Shown here piece by piece: positions 45,370 through 53,643 of a stretch of 64,000 nucleotides of DNA; within the stretch, counting starts at the first letter, position 1; each line of letters starts with the position of its first letter. Source of the DNA: Mycobacterium sp. URHB0044 (lineage in GTDB: Bacteria > Actinomycetota > Actinomycetes > Mycobacteriales > Mycobacteriaceae); the NCBI RefSeq assembly GCF_000620625.1, contig NZ_JIAW01000004.1, forward strand, positions 157,223 to 221,222, in the 5' to 3' direction. The position numbers and the translations under genes were made by a program. A model generated the notes under the pieces. That model ran no database searches. It was not told the DNA's origin and saw only the letters and a list, made by a program, of their open reading frames with translations.

Positions 45370-46197
45370 CTACCGCTTGCGGGCCACCACGAGGAGATAC
45401 TCCCAGTCCATCGTCGACGAGCTACTCAGGACGCTGTCGCCCACCCGTGCGATGTCCGCGTCGAGTGCGGCGACGCGCTCCGGATCGTCCGCGATGTTGC
45501 GGTACACCGCGATCGTCGGCCCGTAGAGCGTCTTGAAGTAGTCGCGGAACTCCGCGCCGTCGGCGAACTGGGTGACGGCCAGCATCCGTCGCTCCGTGGT
45601 GACGTCGATGACACGATCGCCCAGCAGCGCGCGGACGTGATCCTCGTTGCCCCACAGCGGAGGTGGTTGCGCACCCGGCGGCGGTGGCGGGGCGTACGGC
45701 CTCATCGCGGCCCACAGCTGCCCGATGTGCCCTTCCGGCGTCCAGCTGATCACTCCGATCCTGCCGCCCGGTTTGCACACTCGAACCAGCTCGTCGGCCG
45801 CGAGCTGATGGAACGGCGCGAACATGACGCCGATACACGACATCACGACGTCGAATTCGTCGTCCCCGAAGGGCAATTCGTGCGCGTTGGCCTCGCGCCA
45901 TTCGAGGTCGACGCCACGCTCTGTGGCCAGCCGGCGACCGTGCTCCAGCAGCTCGGGGCACAGATCGCTGGCGATCACGCTCGCTCCGGTCTGCGCGGCG
46001 GGGATGGCCGCATTTCCCGTGCCTGCCGCCACGTCGAGCACGCTGTCGGCCGGGCCCACCCCCGTGGCTTCCACCAGCACGGGGCCGAGCGGAGAAACGA
46101 GTTCGTCGGCAAGCTTCGGGTAGTCCCCCGACGCCCACATCGCCCGGTGCTTGGCCGCCACCTGGCTCTGATCGACGGCTACGGTCGGATTGGTCAT
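45370..46197 (-). CDS. Class I SAM-dependent methyltransferase
   Basis: The 275-residue enzyme shows motif I DVAAGTGNAAIPAAQ, FDVVMSCIGVMFAP and GGRIGVISWTPEG, the standard UbiE/COQ5-like fold. ATG at 46197 has a GGAGG before it. It is divergent from the HxlR gene with repeats between, and is transcribed toward the SnoaL gene with a 53-base gap. The methylated substrate is unknown. Confidence 0.88.
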   Translation of the reverse strand: MTNPTVAVDQSQVAAKHRAMWASGDYPKLADELVSPLGPVLVEATGVGPADSVLDVAAGTGNAAIPAAQTGASVIASDLCPELLEHGRRLATERGVDLEWREANAHELPFGDDEFDVVMSCIGVMFAPFHQLAADELVRVCKPGGRIGVISWTPEGHIGQLWAAMRPYAPPPPPGAQPPPLWGNEDHVRALLGDRVIDVTTERRMLAVTQFADGAEFRDYFKTLYGPTIAVYRNIADDPERVAALDADIARVGDSVLSSSSTMDWEYLLVVARKR

Positions 46198-46258
46198 GAT
46201 CGGTGCCCTCCTAGATCGCTGTAGACATCGTCGCGCCGGCAATCGCGCGGATCTAGTT

Positions 46259-46295
46259 ACAGATCTGTACTGGCGCTGGTTCTATGTCTGTACTG
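46259..46295. promoter_or_regulatory. Repeats in the methyltransferase/HxlR divergent region
   Basis: ACAGATCTGT at 46259-46268 is a perfect ten-base palindrome, and TCTGTACTG occurs directly at 46264-46272 and 46287-46295. The spacing of 23 bases is about two helical turns. HxlR regulators are dimers that often bind such repeats, so regulation of both genes is plausible. Confidence 0.45.
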
Positions 46296-46321
46296 CTCAC
46301 TGAACGCCCGGAGGTGCGCAA

Positions 46322-46996
46322 ATGTCGGGATATGGCCAGTTTTGTCCCGTCGCCAAGGCGATGGAGGTACTCGACGAGCGGTGGACCTTGCTCGTCGTTC
46401 GGGAGTTGCTGCTCGGGAGTCGACACTTCAACGAACTGCGGCGGGGTGTCCCCAAGATGTCGCCTGCGCTGTTGTCACGGCGCCTCAAGTCGCTGACCCG
46501 AGCGGGGATCGTGGAACGCGACGAGGCCGACGGCCGGACCGCGTATTCGCTGACGCCCTGCGGCCAGGAGCTGGCGCAGGTCGTCGACGCGCTCGGTTCG
46601 TGGGGCACCCGCTGGATCGGCGAGCTTGGCGAGGCAGACCTCGACCCGCACTTGTTGATGTGGGACATCCACCGCACCATCCCGATCGACGCGTGGCCGC
46701 GGTCGCGCACCACGGTCGCGTTCCGGCTCGAGGGGGTGGCGCCCAAGGCGTCGCGGTGGTGGCTCGTGGTCCACGAGGGCCGAGCCGACGTCTGCGACTT
46801 CGACCCCGGTTACGACGTCACGGCCACCGTGGAGGCGAGCCTGTTGACCCTCACCCGGATCTGGCGCGGCGACGTCGGCTGGTCACACGCGCTGCTCGAC
46901 GGCAGCGTCGCAGTCTCCGGGCCGGCCGACGTGCGCCGCGCCATTCCGTCGTGGGTCGGGCAGGGCACGAAGGCGGCCGTGCCACGACCGGCTTGA
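46322..46996 (+). CDS. HxlR-family regulator with extended C-terminal domain
   Basis: The 224-residue protein has an HxlR winged helix in its first 105 residues (YGQFCPVAKAMEVLDERWTL, RHFNELRRGVP, LLSRRLKSLTRAGIVERDE). The C-terminal 110 residues (WWLVVHEGRADVCDFDPGYD) resemble an SCP2-like ligand domain. Cys8 in the HxlR part is the usual redox- or electrophile-sensing residue. It is divergent from the methyltransferase gene, its likely target. Confidence 0.87.
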   Translation: MSGYGQFCPVAKAMEVLDERWTLLVVRELLLGSRHFNELRRGVPKMSPALLSRRLKSLTRAGIVERDEADGRTAYSLTPCGQELAQVVDALGSWGTRWIGELGEADLDPHLLMWDIHRTIPIDAWPRSRTTVAFRLEGVAPKASRWWLVVHEGRADVCDFDPGYDVTATVEASLLTLTRIWRGDVGWSHALLDGSVAVSGPADVRRAIPSWVGQGTKAAVPRPA

Positions 46997-47023
46997 GCCG
47001 TATTGCGCGACAAGCGTTTTCGG

Positions 47024-48385
47024 CTACGCCTGGTACTCCAAGCACGGCTGAGCACCGTTGATGACGCCCTCACGGAAGGCGCGGGTCCGGTCGAATCCCG
47101 CGCCCTGGCGGTCCACGTCGCCTGCTCCGCGGAACAGCAGCAGCGCCTTGATTCCCTCGTCCAGATCACCCGGCGAAATGTGATAGGTGCTGGTGGCCTC
47201 GCGGTTGTAGAGGATGACGCTGGCCGTGTACGCGCCTGCCAGGCAGTCGCCCCGCAGCGTCGATGTCTTCTCGTCGGAGTCGTCGCCCAGCCGGGTCAGT
47301 GCCGCCAGGCCGTACTGGGTGGCCAGAAGTGTGGCCACGGCGTAGTCGCCGCCTTGGGCGTAGATCTTCGGCATCGTCTCCACGTTGTCCCAGCCGACGT
47401 AATCGTCTGGCACGCAATAGAACAACACGTATCCCTCGGCCGGCTGACCGCCGCAGTCCGGCGGGCTGGACGGGTCGAATGCTTCCAGACCCTTCATCGG
47501 GGGCCAGGCCTGCCCGTCGGCCACCTCGGGATAGACCTGGGTCCAGTAGTCCTCCAGGTCGTACGGCACGCCGTTGACGATCGAGTCATAGGGCGCATTG
47601 CCCTCGTTGGCCTCGTCTTCGGCGTCGTTGAAGGGAAGCTCGAGCACGATCGGCTCGCCGTCCTTGTACTCCTTGCACTTCTCGACGCTGTTGTCGTAGC
47701 CGTCCTGGAACGCGCTGACCCGGTCGAACCCGCTGCCGTGGGCCGACGGGTCCTGGACGTTCGTCCCTGGGGTGTCGCGCAAGTCGAGGATGCCGGCGAG
47801 GGCCCTGTCGAGGTCGGCACTGTTGACGTCGAAGACCTTGTCGTCCTGAGCGTGCTTCGACCAGGCACCCGCGAAGCAGTCGGCCTGCAGTTCGGAGCTC
47901 ACGGTCAGCTCGTTCTTGTCGAAGAAGCCCGACCGCTGCTGCATCGCGTGGCCCCACTCGTGTGCGAGCACCACCGGGATGACGAAGTCGCCGTACTTCT
48001 TCTGCAGGTCGGGCAACAGTCCGGAGGCATCCCAGGCGACCGAGTCGTCGAGCTTGCAGTAGAACGCGTTACCCGCCACGTCGCTGTAGCCCGACGCGCA
48101 CTTCGGACCCGTCTCCGAGTCGGGCGTCAGAGCATAGAGGCCACCCTCGACGGGCTTGTAGTCCTCGCCGTAGAGCTTTGGGAACTGCTCCGACCAGAAC
48201 GCCTGCAGGTCGGCGATCGCCTCGATGGCGAGCTTGTTCACCGGCGTGGACGGGTCGCCTTCGATCTTGATGTTGCTGGTATCGGCCTTTTTGGGCGCCG
48301 ACGGCGTGGGTATCTCCGGCTTGGGACCACCGCAGCCAGCCAGAAGCGCGATCGAGGCGATGATCGCCAAAGAGCTCTTGTGCAC
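47024..48385 (-). CDS. Neutral zinc metallopeptidase-like lipoprotein with a degenerate second copy
   Basis: The 453-residue protein has a short signal peptide and lipobox LLAGC (Cys18). The first half carries the zinc site HEWGH (142-146) with Glu165 in SELQADCFAGAW, as in YpfJ-type neutral zinc metallopeptidases. The second half is a divergent repeat: the matching positions read TQYGL (356-360) and STLRGDCLAGAY, so no zinc ligands remain. Both halves keep FYC, DD-V-WD, DLD and GFDR segments. The start is the GTG at 48385, six bases after a -10 TAATGT, so it is probably leaderless. It resides on the outer membrane face or in the periplasm. Confidence 0.85.
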   Translation of the reverse strand: MHKSSLAIIASIALLAGCGGPKPEIPTPSAPKKADTSNIKIEGDPSTPVNKLAIEAIADLQAFWSEQFPKLYGEDYKPVEGGLYALTPDSETGPKCASGYSDVAGNAFYCKLDDSVAWDASGLLPDLQKKYGDFVIPVVLAHEWGHAMQQRSGFFDKNELTVSSELQADCFAGAWSKHAQDDKVFDVNSADLDRALAGILDLRDTPGTNVQDPSAHGSGFDRVSAFQDGYDNSVEKCKEYKDGEPIVLELPFNDAEDEANEGNAPYDSIVNGVPYDLEDYWTQVYPEVADGQAWPPMKGLEAFDPSSPPDCGGQPAEGYVLFYCVPDDYVGWDNVETMPKIYAQGGDYAVATLLATQYGLAALTRLGDDSDEKTSTLRGDCLAGAYTASVILYNREATSTYHISPGDLDEGIKALLLFRGAGDVDRQGAGFDRTRAFREGVINGAQPCLEYQA

Positions 48386-48391
48386 GCGCAA

Positions 48392-48397
48392 ACATTA
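48392..48397 (-). promoter_or_regulatory. Candidate -10 (TAATGT) for a leaderless metallopeptidase transcript
   Basis: On the minus strand TAATGT ends six bases before the GTG at 48385. No ribosome site is visible. The close spacing suggests a leaderless mRNA and rules out the TTG at 48391 as a start. Confidence 0.45.
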
Positions 48398-48437
48398 GCC
48401 GCACTTTGCTATTTCTGTGAGTTAACTCGTGGAACGC

Positions 48438-50174
48438 TCAATCCAGCAGTCGCCGGGCCACGTTCGTGGTGACCAGATCGAGCAGCTCGTCGGCACGGCC
48501 GGCCAGGATCGTCCGGATCGCGTACAGCGAGAATCCCTTCGCCTGTTCGGCGGTGATGGCCGGAGGGATGGACAGCTCTTGGCGTGCGGTCACCACGTCG
48601 ACGATCGCCGGGCCGTCGTGGGCGAACGCCTCGGACATCGCCTGCTCCAACTCGCCGGGATGCTCGACGCGCCTGCCGAAGATGCCCATTGCCTGGGCCA
48701 CGGCCGCGAAGTTCGGATTGACCAGGTCGGTGCCGAAGTTGACGATGCCCGCAGCTTTCATCTCCAGCTCGACGAAGTTCAGCGACGAGTTGTTGAAGAC
48801 GACCACCTTGACCGGCAGTCGATTCTGGATCAACGTGATCAGCTCGCCGAACATCATCGTCAGGCCGCCGTCACCCGCCAGAGCGACTACCTGGCGATGC
48901 GGGAACGCGGTCTGCGCGCCGATCGCGTGCGGGAGCGCGCAGGCCATGGTGCCATGATTGAAGGAGCCGACCAGCCTGCGCTTGCCGTTCATGCTCAGGT
49001 AGCGCGCCGCCCAGACCACCGGTGAGCCGACGTCGACGGTGAACACCGCGTCGTCCGATGCCAACCGATCGGCAAGTCCCGCAACGTATTCGGGCCGAAT
49101 CGGAGAACGGTCGCGGTCGTTGACCGCCAGCGCGTCCAACGTCTTGCGGGTCTTGCGGTAGTGGTTCAGTGAGCGGTCGAGATGGGCGCGCGAGGCCTTC
49201 TGCGTCACCAGCGGCTGCAGCGCCGCCAGCGTGTCGGCGACCGTCCCGCGCAGGCTGAGATCGACCGGCACGCGCCTGCCGATGTGACGGCCCCGCACGT
49301 CGACCTGAATCACCTTCGCGTGGTCGGGATAGAACTGTTGGTACGGGAAGTCCGTGCCGAGCATCAGCAGGACGTCGGCCTCCTTGATCGCCTTGTACCC
49401 GGAGGCGAATCCGAGCAGGCCCGTCATGCCGACGTCGAAGGGGTTGTCGTACTCGACGAACTCCTTGCCGCGCAACGCATGCACGACCGGCGCGTTGAGC
49501 GTGCCGGCCAGCCGGACCAGCGCGTCGTGGGCGCCGGCCACCCCCGCGCCACCGAGGATCGTGACATTCTCGGCGCCGTTGAGCAGGTCGGCTGCCCGGC
49601 GCAGTGCCGCGTCGTCGGGCCGTACCACCGCCCGGGTTGCCTCGATCGGCCTTGTCAGCCAACCGGATTCGCCGGCCTGGGCCAGGAAGATCTCGCCGGG
49701 CACGACGACGACGGCGACACCGTTCTCCTCCACCGCGGCCCGCATCGCCATCTCGATGATGCGTGGCGCCATCTCCGGCGTGCTGACCAGTTCGCAGTAG
49801 ACGCTGCATTCGGCGAACAGGTCCTGCGGATGCGTCTCCTGGAAGTATTCGGAGCCGATCTCCGAGCGCGGGATGTGTGCGGCTATCGCCAGCACCGGGA
49901 CACGGCTGCGATTGGCGTCGAACAATCCGTTGATCAGGTGCAGGTTGCCCGGGCCGCAACTGCCCGCACAGACCGCGAGCCGATCGGTCAGTGCGGCGTC
50001 GGCCGCCGCGGCGAACGCTGCCGTCTCCTCGTGGCGGACGTGCTCCCACGTGACGTCACTCGAGCGCCGGATGGCGTCGGTGAACCCGTTGAGACTGTCG
50101 CCCGGCAATCCGTAGACGCGCCGAACACCGCTGCGCGCCAACGCCGCGACGAGTTGGGTGGCGATGGTTGCCAT
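48438..50174 (-). CDS. poxB: Pyruvate:quinone oxidoreductase-like (PoxB) thiamine-diphosphate enzyme
   Basis: The 578-residue enzyme has the three-domain ThDP layout: GVRRVYGLPGDSLNGF and HEETAAFAAAADA with the catalytic Glu, a central FAD-type domain, and the ThDP-binding GDGGLTMMFGELITL with FNNSSLNFVELEMK. The QDLFAECSVYCE region and KFVEYDNPFDVGM segment match PoxB. It would oxidise pyruvate to acetate and CO2 with quinone as acceptor at the membrane. ATG at 50174. A strong hairpin lies just upstream, between it and the preceding SDR gene. Confidence 0.9.
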   Translation of the reverse strand: MATIATQLVAALARSGVRRVYGLPGDSLNGFTDAIRRSSDVTWEHVRHEETAAFAAAADAALTDRLAVCAGSCGPGNLHLINGLFDANRSRVPVLAIAAHIPRSEIGSEYFQETHPQDLFAECSVYCELVSTPEMAPRIIEMAMRAAVEENGVAVVVVPGEIFLAQAGESGWLTRPIEATRAVVRPDDAALRRAADLLNGAENVTILGGAGVAGAHDALVRLAGTLNAPVVHALRGKEFVEYDNPFDVGMTGLLGFASGYKAIKEADVLLMLGTDFPYQQFYPDHAKVIQVDVRGRHIGRRVPVDLSLRGTVADTLAALQPLVTQKASRAHLDRSLNHYRKTRKTLDALAVNDRDRSPIRPEYVAGLADRLASDDAVFTVDVGSPVVWAARYLSMNGKRRLVGSFNHGTMACALPHAIGAQTAFPHRQVVALAGDGGLTMMFGELITLIQNRLPVKVVVFNNSSLNFVELEMKAAGIVNFGTDLVNPNFAAVAQAMGIFGRRVEHPGELEQAMSEAFAHDGPAIVDVVTARQELSIPPAITAEQAKGFSLYAIRTILAGRADELLDLVTTNVARRLLD

Positions 50175-50188
50175 GACGCCCTTCCCCT

Positions 50189-50243
50189 AGTGATTTCGGC
50201 GTGATCCGTCGCCTTCAGCGAGACGGATCACGCCCAAATCACT
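50189..50243 (-). terminator. Long near-perfect palindrome, terminator of the SDR gene
   Basis: The 22-base arms 50189-50210 and 50222-50243 are complementary with a single mismatch, separated by an 11-base loop. The right arm abuts the SDR stop codon, so it forms immediately after SDR translation ends and 14 bases before poxB starts. This should separate the two minus-strand transcripts. Confidence 0.75.
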
Positions 50244-51002
50244 CTACTTGGGGGCGAAGCGCTGGCCGGCGTCCAAGCGGATGCACTGGCCGTTGAGCAT
50301 CGGGTTCTCCACGATCGCGAGCGCGAGCTTGGCGTACTCGTCGGGACGGCCGAGCCGCTTCGGGAACGCGGCGTCCTTGGTGAGTTGCGCCGCGAACTCG
50401 TCGGGGATGCCCTCGGTCAGCCCGGTGGCGAACAGGCTCGGCGCGATGGCCAGCACGCGGATGCCCATGCTGCCCAAATCGCGGGCCATGGTCAGGCACA
50501 TGCCGGCGATGGCGGCCTTCGACGCGGTGTAGGCGACCTGTCCGATCTGCCCTTCGAACGCGGCGATCGACGCCGTGTTGATGATGACGCCGCGCTCCTC
50601 GTCCTCCGGCTCGTTCTTGCTCATCTGCCACGCGGCCAGGCGGCTGATGTTGAAGGTGCCGATCAGGTTGAGGTCGACGCTCGCGCGGAACGAGTCGAGG
50701 CTGTGCGGGCCGGTCTTGGTGATGGTGCGCTCGCCGATGCCGCCGCCTGCGGTGGTCACGGCGATGTGCAGGCCACCGAGGCCGTCGACGGCCTGCTGCA
50801 GCACCTGCTCGGTGCCTGCGAAGTCGGTGACGTCGACCTCGTGGAACGTGCCGCCGATCGAGTCGGCCACTTCCTGGCCCTTCGACTGCGGCCGGTCCAG
50901 CACCGCAACGGTCGCGCCGCGCTTGGCGAGCGACTCGACGGTGGCCCGCCCGAAGCCCGATGCGCCGCCAACGACGATGGCCTTCTTCCCCGAGATCTCC
51001 AT
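50244..51002 (-). CDS. Short-chain dehydrogenase/reductase (HSD17B10/3-hydroxyacyl-CoA dehydrogenase type)
   Basis: The 252-residue SDR has the motif VVGGASGFGRATVESLAK, catalytic YTASKAAIAG and C-terminus MLNGQCIRLDAGQRF, characteristic of type II 3-hydroxyacyl-CoA dehydrogenases. It probably oxidises 3-hydroxyacyl-CoA or steroid substrates with NAD. ATG at 51002 has AAAGGGAG upstream. It ends against the palindrome at 50189-50243. It is divergent from the molybdopterin enzyme gene. Confidence 0.9.
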   Translation of the reverse strand: MEISGKKAIVVGGASGFGRATVESLAKRGATVAVLDRPQSKGQEVADSIGGTFHEVDVTDFAGTEQVLQQAVDGLGGLHIAVTTAGGGIGERTITKTGPHSLDSFRASVDLNLIGTFNISRLAAWQMSKNEPEDEERGVIINTASIAAFEGQIGQVAYTASKAAIAGMCLTMARDLGSMGIRVLAIAPSLFATGLTEGIPDEFAAQLTKDAAFPKRLGRPDEYAKLALAIVENPMLNGQCIRLDAGQRFAPK

Positions 51003-51099
51003 CTAGCTCCCTTTCCAAAATATGGTCAAAGTGTAAAGCCGTCGATCGACGTCACTTTACGGTAAGCCTTACGAGTCGCGGAGTCGGTACCTTGACGGT

Positions 51100-52662
51100 A
51101 TGGCGGCTATCGCGCGCGGCACCCTGATGTTCTGCGGAATCGCCGCCGCTGCGGTCGCCCTCGGCACGACGGCCCTCGTCGCCGTGCCGTTCGGAGCGAG
51201 CGCCGATTCCCGCACCGCGGTCGGCTCGGCGGTCATCGAGGTGACGCCGGGCCCGGTCAAGGAATGGGCCATCCAGACCTTCGGCACCGCCGACAAGCTG
51301 TTCCTGTCGGTGATGGTGCTGGTCGTCATCGCGGTCGTCGCCGCGGTCGCCGCGCTGTGGGAGCGCTCGCGCGTACCGACGGGCAGCCTGGTGATCGTGC
51401 TCGCCGCGGCGGCCGGCTCCGCCGCCGTGCTGTCCAGGGCGGGCGCATCGCTCCTCGACATCGTTCCCACGTTGATCGGTGCGCTGTGCGGGATCGCGAC
51501 GATGCGGTTCCTGACGTCGGGACGGCTCAGTGACGGTGACGGCGCACCACGCCGACCGCAGCGCGTCGACGAAAGGTCCGGACAGCCGAGGGATCCCGGC
51601 CGCCGCCTGTCCCTGGCGGCGATGGGCTTCGTCGGGGTCGGCGTGCTGTCGGGCGTGCTGGGCGCGGTGCTGTCCCGGCAACTGCATTCCGTCTCCGGCG
51701 ATCGGAAGGCGTTCACGCCGCCGACGGTCAAGAAGCCCATTCCCCCGGTGCCACCGACCGTCCAGCCCGAGGGGGTGGCGCTGCCTAGCTTCGTCACCAG
51801 CAACGAGGACTTCTACCGGATCGACACGGCCTTGAGCGTCCCGCAGCTCAGCCGCGCCGACTGGCAGCTGAAGATCCACGGCATGGTCGACCGGGAAGTC
51901 ACGTTGCGCTTCGACGATCTGGCGAAGTTCGACCTCGTCGAGAAGATGGTGACGCTCGCGTGCGTCTCCAATCCGGTTGGGGGTGACCTGATCTCGAACG
52001 CGGTGTGGACGGGATACCGCGTGCGGGACCTGCTGGCGGCAGCGGGCGTTCACCCCGATGCCGACATGGTGCTGTCGACGTCCAGCGACGGATTCACGGC
52101 GGGAACGCCCGTCGAGGCGCTCACCGACGACCGCGATTCACTACTGGCCATCACGATGAACGGCCAGCCGTTGCCCGTCGAGCATGGTTACCCGGCGCGC
52201 CTCGTGGTGCCCGGGCTCTACGGCTACGTCTCGGCGACCAAGTGGCTCGTCGACCTCGAGTTGACCCGCTTCGATCGGGCCGAGGCGTACTGGACGCGCC
52301 TCGGATGGTCCGCCCGCGGTCCGATCAAGACGGAGTCCCGCATCGACGTGCCGCGCAGCGGCGCGCAGGTGTCGCGCGGCCCCGTGCGCTTCGGCGGCGT
52401 GGCCTGGGCACAGCCTCGCGGCGTCAAGGCCGTCGAGGTCCGAATCGACGACGGCCCATGGCAACCCGCGCAGCTGGGCGCCAGTTACACCGACGACGCT
52501 TGGCGGCTGTGGAGCTTCAACTGGCAGGCCGACCAACCCGGTCGGCACGAGATCGCCGTGCGGGCAATGGACAACTCCGGTGCGGTGCAGACGTCGGAGC
52601 AGGCCGACGTCATCCCGGACGGCGCGACCGGATGGCACACGGTGAGCTTCGAGGTGACGTAA
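51100..52662 (+). CDS. Membrane-anchored molybdopterin oxidoreductase (sulfite-oxidase family)
   Basis: The 520-residue protein has about five N-terminal transmembrane helices (to residue about 200), then a sulfite-oxidase/YedY-like molybdopterin domain (LKIHGMVDREVTLRFDDLA, VTLACVSNPVGGDL with the Mo-ligand cysteine). A C-terminal Mo-co dimerisation domain (GGVAWAQPRGVKAVEVRIDD) follows. An RRLSLAAMG stretch before the last helix is twin-arginine-like. The catalytic part should face outward. ATG at 51100. Substrate (sulfite, methionine sulfoxide or other) is unknown. It is followed 39 bases later by an aldolase gene. Confidence 0.88.
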   Translation: MAAIARGTLMFCGIAAAAVALGTTALVAVPFGASADSRTAVGSAVIEVTPGPVKEWAIQTFGTADKLFLSVMVLVVIAVVAAVAALWERSRVPTGSLVIVLAAAAGSAAVLSRAGASLLDIVPTLIGALCGIATMRFLTSGRLSDGDGAPRRPQRVDERSGQPRDPGRRLSLAAMGFVGVGVLSGVLGAVLSRQLHSVSGDRKAFTPPTVKKPIPPVPPTVQPEGVALPSFVTSNEDFYRIDTALSVPQLSRADWQLKIHGMVDREVTLRFDDLAKFDLVEKMVTLACVSNPVGGDLISNAVWTGYRVRDLLAAAGVHPDADMVLSTSSDGFTAGTPVEALTDDRDSLLAITMNGQPLPVEHGYPARLVVPGLYGYVSATKWLVDLELTRFDRAEAYWTRLGWSARGPIKTESRIDVPRSGAQVSRGPVRFGGVAWAQPRGVKAVEVRIDDGPWQPAQLGASYTDDAWRLWSFNWQADQPGRHEIAVRAMDNSGAVQTSEQADVIPDGATGWHTVSFEVT

Positions 52663-52701
52663 GACTGGTCAACCAAACAACTTCGACGATAGGAGATCGA
52701 C

Positions 52702-53595
52702 ATGGCCGACCCTCGACAGACGGAGCGGATGCGGTCGGGAAAGGGCTTCATCGCCGCGCTGGATCAAAGCGGTGGATCGACGCCAAAGGCGCTGCGTCTC
52801 TACGGGATCGAGGAATCGGAGTACTCATCGGAGGAGCAGATGTTCGATCTGATCCACCAGATGCGAACCCGGATCATCACGTCGAAGGCCTTCAGCGGCG
52901 ACCGCATCCTCGCCGCGATCCTGTTCGAGCAGACGATGGATCGCCAGATCGGCGGTGAGCCCAGCGCCACCTACCTGTGGCAGCGCAAGGACGTCGTTCC
53001 GTTCCTGAAGATCGACAAGGGCCTCGCCGACGCCGCCGACGGCGCGCAGTTGATGAAGCCCATCCCCGGACTGGACGAGCTGTTGGCCCGGGCGGTGGAC
53101 AACGGGATATTCGGCACCAAGGAACGCTCCGTGATCGGTGCTGCCGACCGCGCGGGCATCGCCGCCGTGGTCGATCAGCAATTCGAGTTGGCTGAGCAGG
53201 TCCGCGCCCACGGGTTGATGCCCATCCTGGAGCCAGAGGTCACGATCACCATCCCCGACAAGGCCGAGGCGGAGGTCATTCTGCGGGAGGCCATCGTCAA
53301 GCATCTCGACGCGCTTCCCGACGGCGCGCAGGTCATGCTCAAGCTGTCGCTGCCGTCGGTGGACGACTTCTACCGCCCGTTGATCGAGCATCCGAACGTC
53401 CTACGCGTGGTGGCCCTCTCGGGAGGATTCTCCCGCGACGAGGCCAACGCGCACCTGGCGCGCAACCACGGCCTGATCGCCAGCTTCAGCCGCGCACTGA
53501 CAGAAGGATTGTCCGCGGGGCAGTCCGACGAGGACTTCGACGCCACCCTCGACGCCGCGATTCAGGCGATCTACGACGCCTCCACCGCCGGCTGA
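52702..53595 (+). CDS. Class I fructose-bisphosphate aldolase
   Basis: The 297-residue enzyme is a Schiff-base aldolase of the bacterial class I type. Its sequence includes GKGFIAALDQSGGSTPKALR, RIITSKAFSGDRILAAILFE, PFLKIDKGL, LEPEVTITIPDK and VMLKLSLPSV, with the Schiff-base lysine in LKL. It cleaves fructose 1,6-bisphosphate reversibly. Mycobacteria usually rely on a class II enzyme, so this is an additional one. The ATG has ATAGGAG upstream. It lies downstream of the molybdopterin gene, perhaps cotranscribed. Confidence 0.93.
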   Translation: MADPRQTERMRSGKGFIAALDQSGGSTPKALRLYGIEESEYSSEEQMFDLIHQMRTRIITSKAFSGDRILAAILFEQTMDRQIGGEPSATYLWQRKDVVPFLKIDKGLADAADGAQLMKPIPGLDELLARAVDNGIFGTKERSVIGAADRAGIAAVVDQQFELAEQVRAHGLMPILEPEVTITIPDKAEAEVILREAIVKHLDALPDGAQVMLKLSLPSVDDFYRPLIEHPNVLRVVALSGGFSRDEANAHLARNHGLIASFSRALTEGLSAGQSDEDFDATLDAAIQAIYDASTAG

Positions 53596-53643
53596 GCGCA
53601 ACAAGGCTGTCCTGTTGTCTGACCCCCGTGCCACGCTGGACGG

